From Symsagittifera roscoffensis (lineage: Eukaryota > Xenacoelomorpha > Acoela > Convolutidae): DNA of 64,000 bases. How positions within the stretch are numbered: the first letter of the stretch is position 1; each line of letters opens with the position of its first letter. The position numbers and the translations under genes were made by a program. The notes beneath the pieces are model-generated. The model saw only the letters and a list, made by a program, of their open reading frames with translations, was not told the DNA's origin and did not search any database. The DNA lies in contig NC_087070.1 of assembly GCF_963678635.1 (NCBI RefSeq), positions 44,995,467 through 45,059,466 of the forward strand, read 5' to 3'. This document shows positions 12,319-24,948 of this stretch, in pieces.

Positions 12319-13045
12319 TTTTTTGTATGTGAAAAACAGAAACTTGTTTGTCGTTGATATTAAACATCATCTGTTTTGAATTAGAAAAAAATAGGACGGC
12401 TTAGAAAAAACTCTGCTGTGTGTCAAAAGCGAGAAAATGACTTAGTTCAAAGAAATTAGACTGCTTTCTTGGAACTGTGATTATAGTCAGAAGAAAGGAA
12501 TAAATCTTACATACATGTAAAAGAGTAATTTTCTACTCCAATAGAGAGTAACGTAAGTTCGGTAGCTCAACAAACAGGTTGCGGGAGGTAAGCGAGATCA
12601 TTTGACTTGAAATTTTCTATGTCTTTTGGCGATTGGGTTAGACAAGTATTTGACAAAACTAAAAAAATCAAATATGGCGAGTTGTGGAACTTTTAAATTG
12701 TTCCGTCTTCCCCCGTATTACATTATTGTGAATATACAATAAGTTTTGGGCAGAATGACCCGTTACAGCCGCCGAAAGACTTTTTAATTTGGTAAAGGAG
12801 TAAATGACGATTGTTAAGTTTGAATAACATGCGTTTCACGTTTTTATTTTACACAAAGAATAAAGTTCCTTTGCAATCAGTTTCAATTATGGCTGAGTTT
12901 TTAAACTTAAGGGTGTAAAAATGATTTATGTACTTTCAACTTGATGCTTTTACGATAACATCTAAAATTTATTATGATGGTAAAAACTGATAAATAAGTG
13001 TAACTGATTGTCAATTGCCTTTGAGGGTAACTTTGCTGCTTCTTC
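12319..13045. other. Spacer without recognised features
   Basis: AT-rich sequence between R1 copy 3 and the antisense LINE tail. No coding frame, RNA gene or repeat was recognised. Confidence 0.5.
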
Positions 13046-13380
13046 TCAGGAAAAAGATTTTTTTTTGTAAATTGAGAGAAGGAGATGACTAGAGTGCATT
13101 TTTATCATTTTGTCATTTATTGTTCCGAGTACGCAAGCGGCGTTCGCAATCTGTATTGCCAGGGAGATTCTCTGATTTAAAAAGCTGCCTGCTCTGGGTT
13201 CCTCAGTGCATATGCTTAGGTTCTTACAAAGCTTGCTCAAAAAAATTTCTGTGCTGGGGCCGGCCGCGCCCTGAATCTCAAAAGCTAGCGGTTGAAAAAG
13301 ATATCCATCATATACAAGATCTTTATACTTGTCATTTTTTCGCTCTTCCGCTTTAGCGTGTCTAAAAGGCATTTATATTT
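13046..13380 (-). mobile_element. C-terminal tail of a non-LTR retrotransposon ORF (fragment)
   Basis: A 108-codon minus-strand frame contains KYKDLVYDGYLFQPLAFE, then IQGAAGPSTEIFL, then FLNQRISLAIQIANAAC. This pattern (tyrosine-rich start, FxPLAFE, GAAGPST, QRISLAIQ.GNA.CVLG) is familiar to me from the tail downstream of reverse transcriptase in some animal LINE polyproteins. The stop is in place at the end, but the frame opens abruptly and no reverse transcriptase lies upstream, so this looks like a 5'-truncated insertion. It sits in the GC-richest patch of the neighbourhood (around 13255-13275), unlike its AT-rich surroundings. The family assignment is from memory of the motif. Confidence 0.55.
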
Positions 13381-13868
13381 TACAAATAGTTTTTTGGAAT
13401 GCATCAACTCTGTTAAAATTATTACACAAAAGAGACTTCCCTCGGAATCTGTAATCATTACTGCCGATTCATTTCATTGAAGCAAAGAACAATTTTCATA
13501 ATGTTTCTGTTTGAAGAATCATTTTTAAATTCCTTAACAATTTCTTCGGGATAAGTTATAATCATAAGGTGAAAACAATCATTAAGTTTAGTTTTTGGTA
13601 ATCCTGTTGAAGCTATTAGCGCGGGTAATTTGTTTCCATACCCTGATAATTGAATTAATAAACGAATAACTCGATCACAGATTCCTACAAACATTTAAAA
13701 GTTTGTATCCACGTAAAAAATTTGTATCGTGATAACTTTACACAAAAAATGAACTCCTTCTACAATCATGTTTTTGATAGCAGATTCGTTATTTTGAAGA
13801 AATGAACGGATGGAATTAAACTTTTTTATTTGATGGTTCTATGACAGCTTCAGGAATAACTTCTTCTG
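13381..13868 (-). pseudogene. Unassigned broken minus-strand reading frame
   Basis: A minus-strand frame reads sensibly from about 13830 to 13458 with a single internal stop (TAA at about 13696). It is 78 codons after the stop and includes TYPEEIVKEFKNDSSNRN. The composition looks protein-like rather than random. I see only a faint likeness to RecQ-type helicase text and do not assign it. It may belong to a mobile element related to the antisense fragment beside it. Confidence 0.25.
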
Positions 13869-16071
13869 GTTAATCAATTAGCATGAATTGAAATTGGTGA
13901 AAACTGAGTTCCTCAAAAGTACCCGATTGAATATATTAAACACCAAAAATTGCTTGAATTTTCATTTTGTTAAGCAATGAGCTAGGTCAATGGATGCTGT
14001 TCATGTAACTAATTTATTTGTCAGTGTGGGAAATATGATCAGTAAAAGAAACCTGACGGTCAAAATTATTGACAATACTTTGGTCTATAGAGATGCAAAA
14101 TTCTCCTGAGGGCATTTGTTATAGAAATTAGTTGCTTCAAAATGAGGTTATAATGTTGTTGTTGCTAGTTGAGGTTGGTTTTGTTGGACTAGAAATAAAC
14201 CCTAGTATGTGGTTCCGTACTACATATTGACTTTGGTTTTTTAAGTCTGGGTAAAATCCCGGATGTTCCGTGTATCTGGTTGCAGTAAAGGTACTGCTGG
14301 TTTAGGTTGTTCTACTATTTGTATCGAAGCCCTGCTTTCCTTGTAAATATTCTGACTATTATTATACTGGAATTTTTTTTTTTAGTGTTTTATTGTCGGT
14401 GAAACTTGGTCGGTGCCTTTGAAGTAAATTTTGAAGTAAAAACTGCCGGAACGTTGCCACAAACAGTATTTTCCAGAAGCTCACAGTACGATTAGTTAGT
14501 TGATTAATCTTTAAAGCTTTGATTATTGTGACTATGTTTTTCATCAGAAGTTTGATGGAAAAAAAACAGGCAAAATAAATTTAGGTTGTTTTTTTACAAG
14601 AAAAAAGCGAAAAAAATGAAAGTTCCTTTGAAGTTACTTATGAAAAACTCGGTGAACTTCAAGAATTTAGTAGGTAGATTTATTGGTTTTATCCCATTGC
14701 GGCTGTTAAAGCATTGGAATATGCACAATCCATATATCCGTGCTGCAGAACGGTTCTGGTAATTTTTAAGAATATTTGTTGATGCTATGATAAGAATGAA
14801 GTTATCACAAAATGTTTTCAAGTGTTTTTGGGATACATAACTGCGCGGCTCAAACTGTCTACGTTAAACACAGTAATACGGCTTATATATTGTGGAGCAA
14901 ACATTAGGGAAGTTTTGAAAGGTTTTGGAGCCGGTATTAGTTGGTACCAAGATAATTTATATCCTAAATCAGCTTGAAAACGTTTTTTAGCCCTCAATGC
15001 AATGTATATCGTTGGCAAGTGCAAAGAACTTGGCGTTTACAAGGCTCGAGATATTTTGTTTGCCCATTATAGAAGGTTGGTATTCGATCAAACATTTTTC
15101 GAGACATTTAAGAGGTGAGGTTTTCCTAGGGCAGTGGTATAGCCAACCGACTGATCAAATTTGTGAAGCCTCGTATTTTGTAAAGCTAACATCATTTTTG
15201 TTAGATTTTGTGTGCTTTCAATTTCACATTGATTTTGTATTATTGTCAATTCAGAATGTCTGAGTTGCTTAGCATTAAAATACATTATGTTAGCTTTGCG
15301 CCCAGATGAAGTTCGTAATATATTTCATCGGTACCTACATGGCGCTAAAGAGGATCCCAATTCTTGTTACTACGTTCCTTGAGGATGCTTGTAAAATTAA
15401 TTCCTCCTCAAGCGTAGCTCCTCCTCAAGCGTAATTCCTCCACTCAGTATATGATATTGAGGGTGGTCCAACTTATTAGCGTACTTGCTCATTTTTGCTT
15501 CTTGATAAAAACAACTTTGTGACTACGCAGTTTTTGGGCATGTTTCATGTGTAAGCATATGGGTCTAATGATGTTGATTTGCATCCGCTTTCGAATACTG
15601 TGCATGGTAGTGGGATACCATAGAGATATTTTACTTGTTTTTTTTTCTAGGTTTACTTTGAGCCTAACTTTCTGCATGTATGTTTTGTAATTTTAGTTTT
15701 ATACTTGTCCCCTGTTCTTACATGCAGTCGAACTGCAGTTAAATCTATTTAGAGAAGCAAACACGAGAATGAATTTTTCAGGGTGGGCGGTGGTTGTGAG
15801 TTTTCAACCGTGTTCACCAATTCCATCAACTCTTGTTTCATTTCATAATTAAGCTGAGTGATCTGTATCAAGTCTAGTGAAAACTGACGCCGCACAATCG
15901 GCCGGACCATTATTTAACTATACAGTTAAAATCGATGCCATAAATTAGGGTCATAGGTCATACGATATTCAATATTTTTAGAAGCGGCAAATCGTTTTAA
16001 TAAATGGGGGGATATTCCTTACAAGTTACAAAAATTAACATCGAAACAACTGTTGAATAAGTTCTTTATAG

Positions 16072-16129
16072 AGGTGGGGGTGGGGATAGGGGTACTTCTT
16101 TACAAGGTTACAAGAGGGGGGGGGGGGGT
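16072..16129 (+). repeat. G-rich tract, copy A
   Basis: Runs of five, four and four G followed by a run of 12 or more G. The pattern is compatible with G-quadruplex formation. Copy B has the same tract with changed run lengths (23745-23803). Confidence 0.8.
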
Positions 16130-17494
16130 AGTTAAATCAATCCAAAGTGGCGAAATGTTCTGCCAATTTTATAGGCTCTCCTATCATTTACCCGATGCAG
16201 GGAAGTTTTGTACATCAACATTATTTTTACAGGGTAATTCTTGTTTTTATGATAATCTGTACGTGCTCTTTATAATAAAATGTGCTCTTTATGGCGTAAA
16301 TGCAACCACAAGCAAAAATTCATGGCAATTGGACTAGTTAGAAACTCAGAGAGTTTTGACTTGTGGTGGGCAAAAGGTAGAATGAGCACTTCAGTCGAAC
16401 TTGAAAGTTTGCACTAATTTAAAACATTCATACGAAATTTATTTATTTCAATCAAATCTTAACAAGTTTTACTGTCAATTTTGATTGATTATTAAAATTC
16501 ATTATTAAATAATTTTTATGATTATTAAAATTCATTCAATTTTGACGCTCTGTGAAAATTATTGCGAGAATGAATCAAAAGAAAGCGTAAATAAACCAAC
16601 ACTCCTTCATTTAAGAAAAAACACCTTTTTTGAGACCAATTTTATTGACCATAAAATAGTTTATACGCATTTTCACTGATTCGGTCATAAGTTTTTATTG
16701 TCTAAAAGTTTGATTTTGATTCAATAAAACCGACTTTGTACATATTACAAATGATTAACTCGAAGTGATTTTAAGGCCTAAATGGTCAATTCAGTTTTAT
16801 GCACAATTGATTTTCAGCATTTTGAAAGCTGTTTGTTTTTGTTAAAAAATGATTTATCATTTTTGTATAGCTATAAGCAGCTTTAAACATCAATTTTGAT
16901 ACAAGAAAATTGATTAAGAAATCATCATTTTCACTAATGCAATTAATGATAATTGAAAAAAAGCAGGAAAGTTAGGTTAAAATGATATCAAATGAAATTA
17001 TATATTTGAACTGGTATTGATATTTTCTTCGGCAATGTATCAACTACCAAACAACTCGAATATCACAAAATTTTGAATCTGAAAATCGGAGATCAACTAG
17101 CATGAAATTTGGAAACAAAAATTCAATTTTTGCGATTCCAGCAACCTGAATATCAAAATTATAATAAATGAAAAGGGAATAACTGAAATCAGAGTTATTT
17201 GCGCGAAAATCAGTGCTCGGTTCAAACCAATACATGTTGGAGTGAGACTGATCACTCGTTTTGTAAGTAGGAATTTATTTGATTAGCGATTGCTTAGCTT
17301 CTCATCAATTTTTAGTTTTGCATATTTCAGAAATCAAATTTCAATTTGAACGGAGTATGATTATTGTATTGTTTTGCTGAAAAATGAAGCAATTAAGATA
17401 GGCTAGTTTATCCATTTTTATTCAAGTGGTCACTTTTGTGTCAGTTAGTGAAATAACAAACATTACATCACAGTTTTTTGTTCAAAAAAATTTT

Positions 17495-17790
17495 TGTTCC
17501 GACTTTCGAAGAAGGTGACTGAATATTTTCGTCGGTCTGGTTTTTTCTTCAGACTGAATACGGCTTCTTATATAATTGTACCGAAAAACAGTTTAATCTG
17601 TCCGAAAGAAACTCATCGTTACCTTGAGTTCAAACTTGAAAAATTATTTTATCTTCAAATTTTGAGTGTTATTTCTAAAACTATGAGCTTTAAAAAATTG
17701 CCATTTTGACCCATTTAAGACAACTATTTCTTTTTATTAATGCGTAAACGGAGATTTAATCCGGCTTGAAGTTTTTGCAAACTGAACTGA
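17495..17790. mobile_element. Diverged relic related to the 24949 insertion, copy A
   Basis: It begins with TGTTCCGACTTTCG and then follows the 24949-25250 insertion at moderate similarity (TTTTTTCTTCAGAC, GCCATTTTG, GCGTAA.CG.G.T.TAATCCG). It is present in both duplicates (A here, B at 25698-26005), so it predates the duplication. The 3' boundary is not clear. Confidence 0.5.
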
Positions 17791-18049
17791 GGCCAACAAT
17801 TTTCACTAAATAATTTGTTACCAGACACTGAATTCCTTACTGCAAGGAGGATTTTCAAAAAAAATTTCGAACATTTTTTTCAACCTCTATCAATTAATTT
17901 CCAACTTAGAAGCGAGTTAACATTATTGTATTCCCAAACCCACTTTTAACGGATTTCGAAGAGGGATTGAGGTGTTTGATTTTTAGTTTGACCTAATTTG
18001 GTTAAATACACGGATGTTGTTCGATTCAAAATCCGTGTTCGGAAACAGC

Positions 18050-18725
18050 CCTTACCTTCTAACAGAATTTCGGTACATAGTCGAAAACAGGGTCAAAACA
18101 TTTTCGAACACTCTTTCAAATCAAAGTCGAACACAAAGTGTGGTTGAATCATAGTCGAATAAAAAGTCGAAAACAACGTGTAGTTGCAATATAGTCGAAA
18201 CAATACTGAAGGAAACTAGAGCGCTATGACAAAAATGATCAAACACTGTCGAAACTTGGTCAAACACCAGGGCGAAATTCAGTCAAACTTGGTCTTGAGT
18301 TCAAAAAACGGGCTAGTTGTGGTATTATAACAATGCCCGAGAAGCGATTATTTGCCATTAAAATTAACCGTACACATGAAATGTTGATGCACTGAAGGAA
18401 AGACAATTTGCCACATCCAAATTTAAAAAATCTGCTGATTCCAACTTAAAATATACCATATTAGAAGAAAGTTATTCAACTTATTTTATTATTTGGCGAT
18501 AAAACATCAAGGTCGATCAATTTTGATAAAAACTTGAAAAAATGTCGGTCAAAGCACATCCAATTTGCGTCGAGTCGGTCGAGAAGCATAGCACACCTTA
18601 GTCAGACAGAGTTGAACACATTTTTCTTGTATCGAATCAGTCGAAACATTACCAATTTTGCTTGTGCCGGTTGAAACAGCTATATTTGATTGATTCGGTT
18701 GAAACTCAACTCGAAATTAACTTCA
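18050..18725 (+). repeat. Cluster of GTCGAAACA-like words, copy A
   Basis: Variants of AGTCGAAAACA, GTCGAACAC and GGTTGAAACA recur at irregular 15-40 base spacing. The cluster is preserved in copy B (26320-26975). It could be an old, decayed short-unit tandem array or a set of protein-binding sites; the sequence alone does not decide. Confidence 0.5.
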
Positions 18726-18799
18726 GTTGCAGCGTACGTCGCCGCACAATTTTGTGCAAGTTTTGGCAAAAGTGGTTATTGAAAAAAAATCCCCCTTAA

Positions 18800-18988
18800 A
18801 TGTTTTTCAACTCGATTGAACAAAATGTACATAATCTAATAAAGAATAATAATGATTTAGGAGCAAATATTTGGGCTACCGGATGGCTGTTCAAAATATT
18901 TCAAAAACAATTATCAGGTAATTTGTATGCCTGGACAGGAATCAATTGGAATTGCATTCGAGTGCTATTTAAATTCGTACCTTTTTAA
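18800..18988 (+). other. 62-codon frame kept open in both duplicates, copy A
   Basis: The frame starts MFFNSIEQNVHNL and ends VLFKFVPF. The copy B equivalent is 27060-27245. Most of the differences change the amino acid, so selection on a peptide is not supported. Probably non-coding. Confidence 0.15.
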
Positions 18989-19318
18989 GCTTTTATTTTT
19001 TTGTCAATTAAGTGCATAAAAAATTTCTCGCGTATTTTTTTTACCATCCTCAACATCTGTTTGAAAGAGCATCAAAAATTCTTGCATTAACAAGTCTATT
19101 GAGTGACCTTTTTGTGCTACAGAACATTTAACTATTGTTGGAAGCGGCTTATAGATATAGCACAGGCGTTGAACTCCACAGTTTCATTGACAATAAGCCA
19201 TACATTTCGAACAATTGAAGCCACATATTAATTCAAAGAGATATATTTGGTAGCCAATTGAACAAAAAAAGCGTTGCAGAAAATAAACGTTCAATAAGCT
19301 TACAATATATTCTTGTTT

Positions 19319-19444
19319 ATGAAAAAAAAACAAGCAAATGTTTTCAATTTTGAAGATTGTATTAATGCTCATAATTCATATTTAAATTTGATTGAAAAGA
19401 AAGATCAACTTGGGTTATTAGAAAAGACTTTGATGCCCTTTTAG
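19319..19444 (+). other. 41-codon frame kept open in both duplicates, copy A
   Basis: It starts MKKKQANVFNFEDCINAH and ends LLEKTLMPF. Copy B has the same frame at 27576-27701 with no indel, with about three silent and three changed codons. The composition is protein-like, but no family is recognised and no splice signals were resolved. Confidence 0.2.
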
Positions 19445-20423
19445 CTCTTTCTTCATGCAATTTTTCATTTAATCAAGTTTTGATTTATAGGTTTTACGAA
19501 CTCCAAATATATCGATAAATAGTGCTTAAAGTTTTGTTGCCACCGAATTCTGTTAGTTTTTTAGTTCAAATTTTAATCAAAAGAATTATCTTTTCAATTC
19601 TTTAAAGTTGTATGTGTACCAGCTTCTAAAGACAGTTAAAAGACATACGCCAGAAGCTATTAACTAATCAAAAGTTTGACGGACATCAAATTTATATCTA
19701 GGGACTGTTATTGAAGCACCGTTCACTGTATTTAACGACTACTTTTGACTGAATTTTGCCAAAAATTTGAAACCAATATTTTTCTCAGCTGGCTTTGACA
19801 GTGTTTTTGCTTATACTAAGAGTAAAAGTTCAGTTGCCGTATAATCAAAAATCTAGATTTGGTACGTTTTCGGCGACTTGAAATGCGCACGTGTTTTTCA
19901 GATTGCATATAATTGTTAAAATTTTTACTAACGCTGAGTTATAACTTTTTGCGAGCTAAAACGTGATTATTCTTATAAAAATAGCCAGGTACTATTACGA
20001 AACTTCTTAATTTATTGACCGTGGGATGACTAAAACTTCAAGGCTCTGCTCAAACCAATAGATTAGTTGTGAAAGCTTGAGCTGGTTAATAACTTAAATA
20101 AAAGACATAATAAACACCTCACAAGTTTGTTTTAAATACAAACGATTTTTCAACTATTTTGAAAAAAAGTTATCAAGCGACAAGAGTTCATCCTTGTTTT
20201 TGAAAATTGATATAACTTTCATAAAAAATTGACAGCTCGCAAATTAAACCAACCCTTTTATAGGCTTGGTCTAAAAAATAACCTCCAAAAAACTCATCTA
20301 CGCTTACTTACGTAGACGAAGAGTACTTCCTTATACATTTCATGGTAACACTACACCATAGCGGGAAAGATAGAAGGGAAATGAATTTCGTCCTAAAACA
20401 TGGAAAACTTACCATTGCCGCCT

Positions 20424-20431
20424 TTATATAT
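20424..20431 (+). promoter_or_regulatory. Candidate TATA-like box upstream of SAM exon A
   Basis: TTATATAT lies about 160 bases before the ATG at 20587 and is kept in copy B (28775-28782). The position would suit a core promoter. This is inference from motif and spacing only. Confidence 0.25.
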
Positions 20432-20586
20432 TAACCACGGAACCATTTTCCCTTTTTCTTTTTCAAATAGTATTTCAATGAGTCATACTTTTTATTCACA
20501 CACTTGTTACACCATCGTGGCTCTATTACCAATTTTCCATTTGACCGATTTGTTGTCCTCTTTGTTTCAAAAAAATTACTAGTAAA

Positions 20587-20987
20587 ATGGAGGATTATTT
20601 TTACTCCTACCTTCAAGTTGCTAAACTTGAGAAATATTATCCAAATTTTATCAAAAGTGGTATAACTCATTCGAGTTCATTGACTAATTTAAAAACGATA
20701 GATTATTACAATTTAGGAATTAAAGAAAATCGGGATCAGAAAAAATTATTTCAGCTAATCGACATCATTACGAATTTGGACCCTAGTGAAGAAGTTTCGT
20801 CGCAAAAAGACGCGAGAAAAAGTGAAGATAAAATGAGTTCTCCAGCGTTGCAGCAAAAGTCAGTGGTTCGGGTCAGTTCTGGAAGCTCAAACTCACAAAG
20901 CAGTTTGGCCTCCCCGGCAGAAATGCACCGAAAATTGACAGGGCGCGACCAGACAAAGTCACCTTCACCCAGAATCGAAATTCAAAG
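20587..20987 (+). CDS. KIF24: SAM-domain first exon, duplicate A (KIF24-like N-terminus)
   Basis: ATG with good context (AAAATGG) opens 133 codons plus two bases. Residues 1-66 form a SAM-like helical bundle typical of the KIF24 N-terminus (YSYLQVAKLEKYYPNF, the DYYNLGI turn, then KKLFQLIDII). Residues 67-133 are a Ser/Lys-rich linker. The exon is taken to end at CAAAG|GTCGGC: the two duplicates are almost identical up to that point and diverge with indels right after it, and the phase (two bases of a codon) fits the acceptor of the motor exon at 35240. Against duplicate B there are 12 base differences. In residues 1-66 four are silent and two change the protein; in the linker one is silent and five change it. 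It could be an alternative first exon or an unused relic. The GTCGGC donor is weak. Confidence 0.6.
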
Positions 20988-22697
20988 GTCGGCTTTAATT
21001 TTTAGAAAAACAATACTTCAAAACATTAAGGAAGTTTCTGGCAAGGCGAAAACTCTTTAGTTTCAAAAAATTTAAAATTTTTCGTTGAGAGTAAGATTAG
21101 CTGTGCTTATTGGCTCAGTACATCTTGGGCTTAAATGATAAATCAATCTCGAATCTCCTTAAAAAACATATCTTTGTTTTTGGCTTGTTTAGCTGGTTTC
21201 TTTTTTTAAATGTATTTTTTGTCACCAAATATCGTTTTTCTGCTCGAGGAACATTCTGCCTTTAATACTTGAAACATTTGAAACATTAGGTAGGTAAAAA
21301 TGCAAGATTTTGGTTAATCAATTAGCATGAATTGAAATTGGTGAATACTGAGTTCCTCAAAAGTACCCGATTGAATATATTGAACACTAAAAGTTGCTTG
21401 AATTTACATTTTGTTAAGCAATGAGCTAGGTCAATGGATGCTGTTCATGTAATTAATTTATTTGTCAGTGTGGGAAATATGATCAGTAAAAGAAACCTGA
21501 CGGTCAAAATTATTGCCAATACTTTGGTCTATAGAGATGCAAAATTCTCCTGAGGGCATTTGTTATAGAAATTAGTTGCTTCAAAATGAGGTTATAATGT
21601 TGTTGTTGCTAGTTGAGGTTGGTTTTGTTGGACTAGAAATAAACCCTAGTATGTGGTTCCGTACTACATATTGACTTTGGTTTTTTAAGTCTGGGTAAAA
21701 TCCCGGATGTTCCGTGTATCTGGTTGCAGTAAAGGTACTGCTGGTTCAAGTTGTTCTGCTATTTGTATCGATGCCCTGCTTTCCTTGTAAAAATTTTGAC
21801 TATTATTATACTGGCAATTTTCTTTTTATTTGAGTGTTTTATTGTCGGTGATTTACGGTCGGAGCCTTTGAAGTAAATTTTGAAGTAAAAATTGCCGGAA
21901 CGTTGCCACTAACAGTATTTTCCAGAAGCTCACAGTACGATCAGTTGGCTGATTAATCTTTAAAGCCTTGAATATTGTGACTATTATTTTCATCAGAAGT
22001 TAATCCATATCTCCGTGCTGCAGAACGGTTCTTGTAGTTTTTAAGAATATTTGTTGATGCTATGATATGAATGACGTTATCACAAAATGTTTTCAAGTGT
22101 TTTTGGGATACATAACTGCGCGGCTCAAACTGTCTACGTTAAACACAGTTATACGGCTTATATATTGTGGAGCAAACATTAGGGAAGTTTTGAAAGGTTT
22201 TGGAGCCGGTATTAGTAGGTACCAAGATAATTTATATCCTAAATCAGCTTGAAAACGTTTTTTAGCCCTCAACGCAATGTATATCGTTGGCAAGTGCAAA
22301 GAACTTGGCGGTTACAAGGCTCGAGATATTTTGTTTGCCCATTATAGAAGGCTGGTATTCGATCAAACATTTTTCGAGACATTAAAGAGGTGAGGTTTTC
22401 CTAGGGCAGTGGTATAGCCAACCGACTGATCAAATTTGTGAAGCCTCGTATTTTGTAAAGCTAACATCATTTTTGTTAGATTTTGTGTGCTTTCAATTTC
22501 ACATTGATTTTGTATTATTGTCAATTCAGAATGTCTGAGTTGCTTAGTATTAAAATACATTATGTAAGTTAGCTTTGCGCCCAGATGAAGTTCGTAATAT
22601 ATTTCATCGGTACCTACATGGCGCTAAAGAGGATCCCAATTCTTGTTACTACGTTCCTTGAGGATGCTTGTAAAATTAATTCCTCCTCACGCGTAGC

Positions 22698-22918
22698 TTA
22701 AAGGTTTCACTTTCATTAGATCGTTTTAATTTTTTTTTGGCATTTGAAAAACAAAATTCTATTGTCATGTCGCATGTTTCTGGACTTACCAGTGTTCTTA
22801 TCAAAACCGCCTGAATATGAAATGAACAAAGACCAAAATTTGTTTTTTGTAATGCTCCTGGCCTGCTGTAGACTTCTTAGATCTAACTTTTAGATCTAAG
22901 CCATGGGGTTCCGATCCC
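22698..22918. mobile_element. About 220 bp insertion specific to copy B, with terminal hairpin
   Basis: It is absent from the equivalent place in copy A (about 15408). Its right part holds a perfect 10-base stem CTTAGATCTA / TAGATCTAAG with a five-base loop (22876-22900). No coding and no clear target-site duplication. It may be a small non-autonomous element; an A-side deletion cannot be excluded. Confidence 0.45.
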
Positions 22919-23216
22919 TCACTCAGTATATGATATTGAGGGTGGTCCAACTTATTAGCGTACTTGCTCATTTTTGCTTCTTGATAAAAACAACTTTGTG
23001 ACTACGCAGTTTTTGGGCATGTTTCATGTGTAAGCATATGGGTCTAATGATGTTGATTTGCATCCGCTTTCGAATACTGTGCATGGTTGTGGGATACCAT
23101 AGGGATATTTTACTTGTTTTTTTTTCTAGGTTTACTTTGAGCCTAACTTTCTGCATGTATGTTTTGTAATTTTAGTTTTTTACTTGTCCCCTGTTCTTAC
23201 ATGCAGTCGAACTGTC

Positions 23217-23406
23217 GCCGTATAGTGACGTTCCTTCATTTCTGTGTTGTCGAGTATTTCATTCATTTATATAATTAGTTCATGAGTGTATTGCGAATAC
23301 TACATTCGTACCATTAGTGGATATACAGTGGAACTACTTTTTTCTTTTATATGCCTGCGAGTGCCTAAGTACACTTTTAAAAAACAATAAAGGTTTGCAG
23401 GATTAC
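23217..23406. mobile_element. About 190 bp insertion specific to copy B
   Basis: It interrupts the word GAACTGCAGTTAAATCT, intact in copy A at 15730. ACTG stands at both edges and could be a short target-site duplication. No terminal repeats or coding were recognised. Confidence 0.4.
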
Positions 23407-23744
23407 TGCAGTTAAATCTGTGTAGAGAAGCAAACACGAGAATGACTTTTTCAGGGTGGGCGGTGGTTGTGAGTTTTCAACCGTGTTCACCAATTCCATC
23501 AACTCTTGTTTCATTACATAATTAAGCTGAGTGATCTGTATCAAGTCTAGTGAAAACTGACGCCGCACAATCGACCGGACCATTATTTAACTATACAGTT
23601 AAAATCGATGCCATTAAGTAGGGTCATAGGTCATACGATATTCAATATTTTTGGAAGCGGCAAATCGTTTTAATAAATGGGGGGATATTCCTTACAAGTT
23701 ACAAAAATTAACATCGAAACAACTGTTGAATTAGTTCTTTATAG

Positions 23745-23803
23745 AGGTGGGGGTGGGGGTAGGAGTACTTCTTTACAAGGTTACAAGGGGAGGGGGGGGG
23801 GTA
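23745..23803 (+). repeat. G-rich tract, copy B
   Basis: Counterpart of 16072-16129, with two five-G runs and a final run of about nine G. Confidence 0.8.
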
Positions 23804-24948
23804 GTTAACGCAATCTAAAGTGGCAAAATGTTCTACCAATTTTATAGGCTCTCCTATCATTTACCCGATGCAGGGCAATTTTGTAGATCAACATTATTTT
23901 TTACAGGGTAATCCTTGTTTTTATGAAAATCTGTACGTGCTCTTTATAATAAAATGTGCTCTTTATGGCGAAAATGCAACCACAAGCAAAAATTCATGGC
24001 AATTGGACTAGTTAGAAACTCAGAGAGTTTTGACTTGTGGTGGGCAAAAGGTAGAATGCGCATTTCAGTCGAACTTGAAAGTTTGCACTAATTTAAAACA
24101 TTCATACGAAATTTATTTATTTCAATCAAATCTTAACAAGTTTTACTGTCAATTTTGATTGATTAATAAAATTCATTATTAAATAAATTTTATGATTATT
24201 AAAATTCATTCAAATTTGACGCTCTGTGAAAATTATTGCAAAAATGAATCAAAAGAAAGCGTAAATAAACCAACACTCCTTCATTTAAGAAAAAACACCT
24301 TTTTGAGACCAATTTTATTGACCATAAAATAGTTTATACGCATTTTCACTGATTCGGTCATAAGTTTTTATTGTCTAAAAGTTTGATTTTGTTTCAATAA
24401 AACCGACTTTGTACATATTACAAATGATTAACGCGAAGTGATTTTGAGGCCTAAATGGTCAATTCAGTTTTATGCACAATTGATTTTCAGCGCCTTGAAA
24501 GCTGTTTGTTTTCGTTAAAAAATGATTTATCAATTTTGTATAGCTCTAAGCAGCTTTAAACACCAATTTTGATACAAGAAAATTGATTAAGAAATCATCA
24601 TTTTCACTAATGCAATTAATGATAATTGAAAAAAAAGTAGGAAAGTTAGGTTAAAATGATATCAAATGAAATTATATATTTGGACTGGTATTGATACTTT
24701 CTTCGGCGATGTATCAACTACCAAACAACTCGAATAGCACAAAATTTTGAATCTGAAAATCGGAGATCAACTAGCATGAAATTTGGAAACAAAAACTCAA
24801 TTTTTGCGATTCCAGCAACCTGACTATCAAAATTATAATAAATGAAGGGAATAACTGAAATCAGAGTTATTTGCGCGAGAATCAGTGCTCGGTTCAAACC
24901 AATACATGTTGGAGTGAGACTGATCACTCGTTTTGTAATAAGAAATTA

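Larger units (their letters stand above)
13869..21306. repeat. Tandem segmental duplication, copy A (about 7.4 kb)
   Basis: It starts at GGTTAATCAATTAGCATG and ends just before the same word at 21307. The whole unit is collinear with copy B (21307-29645) at high identity. Copy A has about 165 bases (14560-14725) that B lacks. B has four segments A lacks (22698-22918, 23217-23406, 24949-25481 and about 28068-28150). The SAM-domain exon is near the 3' end of both copies. Confidence 0.93.

Noticed and set aside
13458-13694. Possible RecQ-like helicase fragment on the minus strand
   Set aside because: The likeness is limited to a TxPEEI..EF-like stretch with no helicase motif, so no family is assigned.
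22896-22920. tRNA-like B-box word GGTTCCGATCC, suggesting a SINE
   Set aside because: The base order differs from the B-box consensus and no A-box or cloverleaf precedes it.
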